From: Coprinopsis marcescibilis
Taxonomy: Eukaryota > Basidiomycota > Agaricomycetes > Agaricales > Psathyrellaceae
DNA length: 54,443 nucleotides
Assembly (NCBI GenBank): GCA_004369085.1
Contig: ML210332.1
Span: 1-54,443, forward strand
Direction of reading: 5' to 3'
Both the position numbers and the translations under genes were made by a program. Position 1 is the first letter of the stretch, and each line of letters opens with the position of its first letter. This document shows, piece after piece, positions 46,581 through 54,443 of the stretch. The notes beneath the pieces are model-generated. The model had not been told where the DNA came from. It saw only the letters and a list, made by a program, of their open reading frames with translations, and made no database searches.

Positions 46581-49500
46581 CTAGCCAACCAATCTCAGCC
46601 GGACGACCGTGCGTTCGCCAGGGATATAAGGATGCGACCGGTCTACCAAGACGGCAACCTCCAACTCCCCTTCCATGATCTTCACAATTTCCTGCCTTGG
46701 ACCTGACGCGGGAGCCATATTGGCTTTCTCGTCCCCCACAGCCTGCGGGGCAGGGCACAACAACCGACACTCCCGTGCGCACGCAAACCGGGTGATAATC
46801 CCATAATCGAATAAGGATACAAAATATCTCGGCCTGCAACGGGTGTCAGCCACTGGAAAGCTTAGGATGCAGGACGATGAAAAACGGCACGCACGCAATC
46901 CTCAACCGCACCGCGTCCTTAAACTCATTCTTGATCCTCCCCACCTTCGCGTCGACCGCAGGCTTGCGCGACACAATGTTGAAATCGGTCGCAACAGTCG
47001 AGAACTCGCCGTCAAAGCAGAAGAATGACGCCGTCGCAGGGAGGCCGTCCACTGGGCTTGCCAATGGCGAGTCATCCAAGGGGCTTGGTGCACCAGAAGG
47101 CAAAACAGGCGCTTTGCATGCATAGCGCAAGATTTGGGCCTCGAAAAAGTCTTTGGAAAGTTTCTTCAAGTTGTCAGTGAGGGCGTCGAGGCATTTGTAG
47201 TCGGGGTATGGAGTTGGAGGCCGAATCTGTGAAGCAATGGTTAGACTTGCAACGGGAAATATGGTGTCGCCCTTACCATTAGGTTGGAGAGTTGCCGTTT
47301 CTTGAGCGAAGGAATCTTCAAGGACGGTTTACTTGTCGAGCTACTTCCGTTCTCTCCAGTCGGTGTGGTGGTATTCCGCTTAGGACACACTTCCAACAGC
47401 CCATTCAGGAGTGCGTAAATCTCTTCGTCACTCTTCCCCATTTTCTTCATCCCACGTTTAATCGCCCGCAATGCGAGTAGGCGACATGGCCTACAATAGG
47501 CAAAGCTGGATCCAGGTTCAACCAGCACACCACAGTCCTCATGAGGACAGCGTCCGTCACTTCGCTTCTGCAGAACCAACACCATCCATTGTCAGTTTTC
47601 AATGACGACAGCTAGAACATCGTGAAACTACTCACATCGAGACTAACCAGGATAACAATCGGGTCCTCTGGGTGATCATCGGCACCAATCGTGTCATGAC
47701 CATCGTCATCAGGCAGAGCGCCCTCCCTGCGCAACCTCGACAATTTAAACCGTCTGCGACACCTAGTGCACGTCTTCCACTTGAACTCTTCCACCGACGG
47801 CAAGACTCTCGGACATTGCTTCACAGTACACAACCTTGCCCCAGGAACCAGCTGACTCGATGGTAGCAAAGGCCGCTCCGAGGAATCCCTTCTACCCAAC
47901 TGCGTTATCGGGGATGCAGTTGAAGGGGTCAGTGTAGCAGGTGAGGCAGATATCGACCTCTTCAGTGCCCGCAGTCCAACCTCTTGGCCTGGCCTGGTGG
48001 AACCGCCAAGACCGAGCTTTTCCTTGTACCGCTCCAGTTCCTCCTCCAACCGTTGATGAACGGCCTGCAGGTTCTGCCTCTTCCTCTGGTACTCTCGTGT
48101 CCTTGCTCGGCACAGTACACATGATTTCCAGGTATACCCGGGTTCCAAGAGTTGTTTGCATTTCGTAGCATTTGCGCACCAGCGTCCGCCGTTCTGGAGT
48201 GCAGTGGCAATAAATTCATCTGTGTATAACGGAGGTTCTGTGGTAACATTGTTCAGATCTGTGAGGGCTGAACTGGGTACGGAGCTGCTTGCTGGTGGTT
48301 CGGATGATGATGGTGGAAGTGGGACAGAATCTTCAGATGTTTTTGGCTTTGGAGTAAAACCAATACCCCTTGGTCGCGCAGGAATCCTGATCTTGAGAAT
48401 AGGACGCTGGGTGGTGACGGCTAGGGGTACCTAGCGGGGACACGGTCAGAGAGGTCGCACAAAAGGCTACTGGCATAACATGACATACCTCTCCTTCTTC
48501 GTCATACGACTGGAGCTTTGCTGTCTTTCCTTGTTTAACGAGGGTCAGTGGGATCTAGATATCGGTCTTAGCGAATACAAACAGTGCATGAAAAGGTGAA
48601 TGTACATACGTCTTCGTCCGAGCATTCCGAATCAGAAGCCAGTTCCCCGCCCCTTTCATCGCTAGATTGGGATTCTTCCGACGATTCACATGAATTTGCT
48701 GCTGACTCGCTATTCCACCCAGCGACGGTCTCGTCGTCGTCAACGTCCATCTCATCTTCGATCGGGGACCGTTGCGAAAAGGACGGAACTTGCAACTTGG
48801 GCTGGACCTTCTTGGTCTCCAGTTCATCCGCCCAAGTAACCCTCATACTGTTCTTAGGCGGCCGAATCATCGACTTTGACCGTGCTTTCTTTGATTTCCA
48901 GTCGCGAACGATACAATCTGAGCATCGCGCTTTCGTGGACGGGGTGGCGTTCTCAACCGGGTTTGAACATCCGTGGGTCGAGCAAGGTGACTGGAGCGCA
49001 TGCGAGGTCAGTTATTTGACACATTAAAGACCTGGGAAACATACCAATTGACGGCCTGTCAATTGCGACATCACGCTGGTGGGTACCATCGGCGTGTGAG
49101 ATAGGCCTGAACTTGTAGGTCGCGTAGGAATGGGTGGACCTCGAGGAGGCCCCATCGGATGCGAGACCTTCCTACGCTTCGGATGTGGCGGAGGAAATGG
49201 TACATTGGTGAGGGCCTCTGTATCTTTCATCGTCACATTTGTCTCCACCACTGAAGGAGTACTGCTTTCCAAAAATTGACCATGTGAACTCGACGAATTT
49301 ATGGTCAGGATCGGTGGTGGATGCGTGGACGTCGGTGTGGTTTCATCAGGCGTATCCGGATATGCAAGTTCAAGGGAGTCGATTGAAATCTCGGCTTGAT
49401 CCTACAGCACGGCGCAATTAGCATCGTTTACAAAGGAAATGCACAATAAATCCACCTCTGAGTCGGGATAGGCCAATTCAAGGTTGTCAATATCGGGAAT

Positions 49501-50243
49501 TTCATCGTTCATATCCTCCTCCTTCTTTACTTCGACTGGTCTCTGATAGCTTGTCAGCATTCCGCGAAAACGAGGAGGAGTGGAGGGTTTACCTCGCCTA
49601 ACAGTGCCTCCAGGTTCAGACTCGATGGTGGTACTTCTGACACATGTATTTCTTGCTTTGGAACAAGATCGATGTGGGGGATTTGGAAGGAGGTGGCAAC
49701 ATTCTGAGAAGACGTAGGAGCACACAGCTTGGTGGGTGGAGGGATAGGGGAGTGGAGCGCAGGTCCTGAGCCTTGTAGACGTGTAGGTGGTGGTGTTGGT
49801 GTGTGATATTGCTGTTGGAGACGGATGTGCGGAAAGTGTTGCGTCATCTGTGCACCAGTGAATATGCCCTTCACTTCTGGCCTGCGAGGATTGTTGTGTG
49901 CTCGACATCTTCTACATCGTAAATGTGGGTAATTGCCTGGGAGTACACCCAAACAGTTTATGCCTCCACAATGCCGGGGTCGGTGTGAAACAGAGACCGG
50001 TACAGTGGCTGAATCCTGCACGGTGACGCAGGTATCAGGAAAGTCCTCGTTTCGACGTATCTGGTTTAAACGTACTGGAGGCCTCGGTGCCAGCAAATCG
50101 GAATGATAACCAGAAGCGCTGGGTCTCTCAGAATGACTCGGTACTTGCGTTGCCCTTTCATTGAGGTTTCGAATCCTCTGCTGCTGTGGTAATTCACAAG
50201 GACCAGTCTTATTCACAACTGAGGTTGGAATCTCCTTGCTCAT
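46581..50243 (-). CDS. Large nuclear-type protein with five Cys4 modules
   Basis: MSKEIPTSVVNKT starts at 50243. The spliced protein is about 1000 residues in roughly nine exons. Five modules of the form C-x4/5-C-x12-14-C-x2-C recur along its length: around CGGIN with CRRC, CSTHG with CSDC, CANATK with CVLC, CTVKQ with CTRC, and CPHED with CRPC. Each is followed by basic residues. Between them are Pro/Ser-rich and acidic stretches (EDEMDVDDDETVAG). Two neighbouring exons both encode LELAYPD. The C-terminal 200 residues (FFEAQILRYACKAP, SFFCFDGEFSTVATDFNIVS, LRIAPRYFVSLFDYGI) look like a folded domain that I do not recognise. The end VVRLRLVG is at 46581. Zinc binding and chromatin or RNA binding are inferred; no family name can be given. 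Confidence 0.7.
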
Positions 50244-50331
50244 TATGAACTGTGGAACCTTTCAAAGTCCGGCCAACTTTAGCATATAAACTCAGACTTT
50301 TGAACATATATAACGTACCAACGACGTTCCT

Positions 50332-51157
50332 TCAGCCAGCCCTGCATTTTTGAACATATTCGCGACGCCATTCTGTTGAAAAAAAAGCGGAAGAAAATTG
50401 TTGATACTCAAAATTTAGTCTGGTTTGATTAGTCAAATGCGATCGATGACGCACGAAAAACGGCTGATAGGCTGCTGGAAACTGGGCTGGGCGCTTGGGT
50501 TGAAAGAACAATGGTTCTGCAAACGTGTATTGCTTGCTGTCAGCCAGCGGGACCAACTCGATGGTTGTGTCGCCTGCTACTGATGAACCATGACCATGGA
50601 CCTATCCTCGGAAAGTAAAAACTCTGAAAACCGTTAAACAGTTGTCGACATACCGCTTCGATGCTGTTAACGAGGTCAACTTGAGCGCTTTCCATCGGGT
50701 TTGCGATATTATGGACCAGCCGAGGTCCAGCAAGTTCGCCTGACTGCTCCGCCCTATGTGACTCGCTATCTAATAGCACTAAAAATTCATTCTTCAGAGC
50801 CTGCAGAACCAATTAGAGTGGGACAAACGACCACTCACCATGGGTGTTGGGCGTGTAGCCCTCGTACTTTCGTCACTTTCCGAGAAAAGAGAGGTATTCA
50901 AGCAACACGTATCAGGAACCGGGAAAAATTGGCGTCAGTATTTGCCATCAGTATATATCCATCGGCCCCTAATTTTAGTGAATGAACTGGCTGTCATTCG
51001 CCCCGTAGTCGGTCACCTGATGGGGAAGTACGGAGCTGGGGAAAAAAACTCCGGTAATGGTCCAGCAGTTCAACAAACTGTGATAGAGGGCCATTGACCC
51101 TAAGGCAATCAAAATGAGTACTATTAACCGACGATAGGTTGTATGTGCATTGGCCAA
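50332..51157 (-). CDS. Possible small membrane-anchored protein
   Basis: From ATG 51157 it reads MANAHTTYRR, then one hydrophobic span (LIVLILIALGSMALYHSLL). Later exons may give ALKNEFLVLLDSESHRAEQS, VHNIANPMESAQVDLVNSIE, and a last part with LADSKQYTFAEPLFFQPKRP that ends YVQKCRAG at 50332. Splice sites exist (GTGAGT..CTGCAG near 50855-50815), but the final junction is out of phase in my reading. It starts only 45 bases after the stop of the NTPase-nuclease gene. No family was recognised. The alternative is a relic. Confidence 0.35.
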
Positions 51158-51201
51158 AGTAGATAATCCGCTCCGCTACTATATTTCTAGTAGATCCTTG
51201 T

Positions 51202-54200
51202 CTAAATCTTCAATTTGGTTCGTTTCCTCAGGACAACACCTGTGGTGTTGCCAGCGTAAGGACCTCCACGTTTCCTCTTCACGCCAGTTTTTTCCAACGG
51301 GCCTTCAAGACCCTGGAGATATTCAACAGGAGACAGCTTTCGTGTGTGCTGTTTTACCAGGGCCATATTCAAAACAGCAATGGGGTGATCGTCGTTATCG
51401 GGGTCTTCCGTGGAGCTGCAACGTTTGAGGTTAACGTCGGCAGGGAATGTGACGATGACGCGCAGCAGGCTGCAGCTGCCAGCTTTTGTGTTTCGGTTGG
51501 GAAGCGCCTTCAGTCGGTCGATCGTTCCTTCCAGGAGATCGGGATAGCTTGCAGGGGAGTGAGGATTCCCATCCTACCGAGGTGGATGAAACATTTAGTA
51601 ACTGACACTATGCGCGAATCACGACATACATACCTTGTTCAAGAAGAACTCCGATGGCGTCACACTGCGAATCGCCTTTCGCAGCACGTTACGCGGCAGG
51701 GTGCCTTTTATGCCTTTGGTATACTTTGCCTGCAAAGCTACCCAGACAAGAGATTCATCTTCCAGCCGAAGCACGAATATCAGATCAGGACCCATCGCCT
51801 TATCCGGGAAGCATATCGTGGCCCTCCCTCGGCAATCCAACCAAGCACTGGTTGCAGCAGCTGATTTGGCATTGGAACCAAAAGTGACCGAGGGGCCTGC
51901 GGACGCCGAATGTCGGACGCCACAGTCCAACAACCCCGAACCGCTTCGGTGTAGCGAGATGAGTTCTGCAGTTTGGTTGGTCCACGACGGCGGGGTACCA
52001 ACGAACGTGAATACCTCGTTCACGCAAAACCGCCCTTTGGAAAAGATGAGGTCGATGCAGAAGGCGATATAGTTTTCAAATCCATTTGAAGCACTGTCGT
52101 TTATGTGGATCTGTCTAGCGAAAATCTTGTAGCTCGATTCGTGGTTGGCGTTGATCCAGTTGGTGGCCGCGAGTAGGACGAGAGGTTCGTCTACCGCGAC
52201 CGTTTTGGTTTCTGAGTCGGTGAAGCGTGCGAAGCCATACTCCACGAAGACGGCTTCATCTCGGCCCAGAGGGAGGAGCACGGAACGCATGAGATAGTGA
52301 GTGGTGAGTTGGTGGATAGTGTTTAGCATTTCTTGATCTAATGTTCGTCAGTTCCGGTCTTTGCCCCATCGCGTTGCACTCACTCTTCTTCAGCTTGGAG
52401 AAGTCCAGTTTTAGTTGTGAAAATGGGGCAAGTGGTATATCTGGTTCAGCCTTGACGAAGGATTGAGCATCGGTGACTGTGAACTCGGAAAAATGCCGAA
52501 TATAGGCATTTAGAAGAGAGTGAGGCCTTTTGAAGCCATCAAGGATGGCTTCGGCGACGTATCCAGCTGTGAAGCGATGTCTAGAAGACGATGGTCAAGA
52601 ATGAACGTGATATACATAGAAGAGGGACATACCTCCCATGGAGCCAATACCACAGCCGCTCCAGCAATTGAGCACCAGCATCAGTTTTCAGATAGCTGGG
52701 GGGAAAGTATTTGCGCAGATACCGACGTTGGATGTCCATGTTGTCGAACGCCCCCGTGTCAGAGCACCAGCGATATCGCGAATCCTTCATGATAGCCGAT
52801 GCCATAGCTTGATCCACCACATCCTTGGAGATTCCTGTTCCAGCAACCACCATGAACACGCCATGGCCTGCTCCCTGACTCTCCCAGGCTCGCACAATCT
52901 CGCGAAGGATTGGCCTGTGAGCCCCATTTTGGTCTGAACGGAACGATAACGATAGCTGGCTGGCGGCGTGTTGGGCTTCATCAAGAACACAAAAGAGCGG
53001 GGTCTGTGAGGCCCCCTTTTTCTCCGTCAAAAGGGTCCGAACTCGGCTTAAAAGCGCCTTGGTTTGGTAGTTAATGAAAGAGTCAGAAGCGTCGGCCAGT
53101 TTACGTGCCAGGTCGTCGAATATGTCCCAAATCTGGGGGCTGAGTAGTGATGGGCGTAGTTGTAGGAGGAGCCATCGGTACTTGAGCACTTGGTGTTTTT
53201 CGCTGGATGTGCCGCTCATCGTTTCCACGAACAGGTTGAAGATTAGGAGGCGGGCGAGGAATATTTGTCTGAACACGCGACTGGCAATTTGTCTGTTGCT
53301 TTTGAGGCAAGTGTCGTATCCTGAAGACCCTGCGGGCGGAAGTTTGCTCCAAAAGCCTGGTGAATCAGGGACGTATGTGGAAATGGCGTTCTGGACGTCG
53401 CTGGATCCCAGTAGACTGGAGTCGACCAAGGAAGTGAAGTAGAACCCCCAGTGCTGGCACAGTCCTTCGAGGAGAAGACGCGTCTTTCCGGATCCAGATG
53501 TGTTTACGAGAAATCTTTTGACACAATTTGAGCGAGAGCACGCGTTCACAAGTGCGGAAGCACGTACGAATGACTGTTAGCCATGAATATGTTTTCGAGT
53601 CGTTGCGCCAGGGTTTTATCCTCTTGAAAGCTGCCAAGATCGTGCAATAGAAGGTTGGGCTTCCCTTTCAGTTCCGGTATTCGCAGGCCGCTTAGATGGC
53701 TAGTAACGTTTTCTTCGAATGACTCGTTGGGTTGCCATACTGGTAGGGCGATTTTGCCGTGAACAAGACGCGTCATTTCCGGGCGCAACTCAGAAATAAA
53801 CGTAGATATGGTTTGCTCAATACTTTTTTTCTCCAGAGAAGATGGCTCTGTGCCTACAACAGTCGTTAACCAGTCATTCAACAGAGCAGAAGTGACCACT
53901 CACCCCAGTTCCGGATTCCGTGGTATTTTCCATTCCTATGCGCGTCCTTCAGGACCTGGTATAGTTGCTGATCTTCCTGCAGCCTCGCTGTACACGCCTG
54001 TAGTGATTCATATCTCGTGTGTTTGTCCCTCCAGATGTACCACAAGATGTACGAGGCTTCCTCCAATACATTGACGTTGTGTTTGGCGCTGAGTTGACGA
54101 ATGTCATTGTCGTTGGACACTTGTGACGATATGAGCAGGGATTTTGTGAATACAGCCTGTTTTTTACCCACTTTTAGGCCCAAGTGCTCATTCTCATCGA

Positions 54201-54276
54201 AGCTGGGCGACGAATGGCTCGCCACTGGGTGATTATTCCGGGCAGAGGGCAGAGGCGCATGGTCTCGACGCGCCAT
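51202..54276 (-). CDS. P-loop NTPase fused to a PD-(D/E)xK-like nuclease domain (Crinkler-type)
   Basis: MARRDHAPLPSARNNH starts at 54276; the longer frame begins with TTG. Exon 1 ends at 53904, and later splices are in phase, including SHS|FLVNTSGSGKT. The N-terminal 280 residues are helical. Walker A is SGSGKTRLLLEGLCQHWGF, Walker B is PLFCVLDEAQ, and a VVAGTGIS stretch may be sensor-like. Then come DNMDIQRRYLRKYFP and a helical region (LMRSVLLPLGRDEAVFVEY). A C-terminal domain has GPDLIFVLR and VALQAKY, matching the D..(E/Q)xK core of restriction-type nucleases. The last exon has nuclear signals (KRKRGG, LRKRTKLKI). This NTPase-nuclease pairing is known from Crinkler-type proteins; no N-terminal Crinkler header is seen. 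The target is unknown. Confidence 0.7.
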
Positions 54277-54394
54277 GAGAGAATGGGAGATCAAAGTTTT
54301 GTGCCGTGGCGATGCCGACCTAAAACCACCGGGCCACGGTGAATTATTGGTATCGACACCGCCACCGTGACCGGTGCATACAGGGGTAGTACGG
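54277..54394. other. Right flank
   Basis: The short promoter-side flank of the NTPase-nuclease gene. Confidence 0.4.
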
Positions 54395-54443
54395 TCCTTT
54401 AAACACCACCGCTCCTTTAAACACCACCGCTCCTTTAAACACC
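54395..54443. repeat. 18-base tandem repeat, cut by window edge
   Basis: TCCTTTAAACACCACCGC is repeated two full times and once partly (54395-54412, 54413-54430, 54431-54443). It continues beyond the window. It contains the palindrome TTTAAA. It could be a minisatellite or the start of a larger array. Confidence 0.85.

Noticed and set aside
54395..54443. CRISPR-like repeat
   Set aside because: The units are directly adjacent without spacers and the genome is eukaryotic.

Overview
The window is nuclear DNA of a filamentous basidiomycete, most likely an Agaricomycete (mushroom). The evidence is dense spliceosomal introns of about 50-65 bases with GT..AG ends, very small exons, and recognisable eukaryotic housekeeping genes: a Pfa4-type DHHC palmitoyltransferase, a DnaJ-X co-chaperone, cytoplasmic tyrosyl-tRNA synthetase, the DEAH helicase Prp43 and a Cdc12-type septin. 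Lineage-specific families known mainly from mushrooms lie between them. No organelle, bacterial or viral block was seen, and no tRNA, rRNA or CRISPR array was recognised.

Layout. 1-2906: an empty flank with a 42-base palindrome, then the palmitoyltransferase. 3-10.6 kb: first cluster of AIG1/septin-like GTPase genes, with one long-type gene (3068-4374, -), one frameshifted short-type copy (5362-6167, -), a perfect-ended 871-bp Mutator-like element (6793-7663), and two intact short-type genes in tandem (8178-8939 and 9833-10639, +). 11.3-19.7 kb: conserved genes (six-hairpin glycosidase, DnaJ-X protein, TyrRS and Prp43; the last two are divergent). 20.4-23.9 kb: second GTPase cluster, a divergent short(-)/long(+) pair. 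24.7-27.2 kb: a C2H2 zinc-finger gene and an HNH-domain gene. 28.2-32.6 kb: two tandem thaumatin-like genes. 33.2-34.6 kb: septin. 35-44 kb: a rearranged accessory stretch with three single-pass membrane proteins carrying PPxY tails, their duplicated flanks, a small Cys/His-rich gene and a frameshifted F-box-like gene. 44.5-50.2 kb: a PIN-domain gene and a long gene with five Cys4 modules. 50.3-54.3 kb: a possible small membrane protein and a large P-loop NTPase joined to a PD-(D/E)xK-like nuclease domain, of the kind found in Crinkler-type proteins. An 18-base tandem repeat runs off the right edge.

How it fits together. The conserved genes look like a stable backbone. Between them lie families undergoing birth and death: six GTPase copies (one broken, plus the orphan promoter of a seventh), three PPxY membrane proteins with a relic of a fourth, and a thaumatin pair. 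The short GTPase genes share a promoter and leader about 300 bases long, usually with a 5' UTR intron, which suggests common control. The left GTPase locus is a diverged copy of the right one: the transposon sits in what used to be the divergent promoter, and the long gene that should follow is gone. The least described systems here are the paired GTPases with a T-x-L-E G4 motif, the five-module Cys4 protein, the PPxY membrane-protein array and the NTPase-nuclease.
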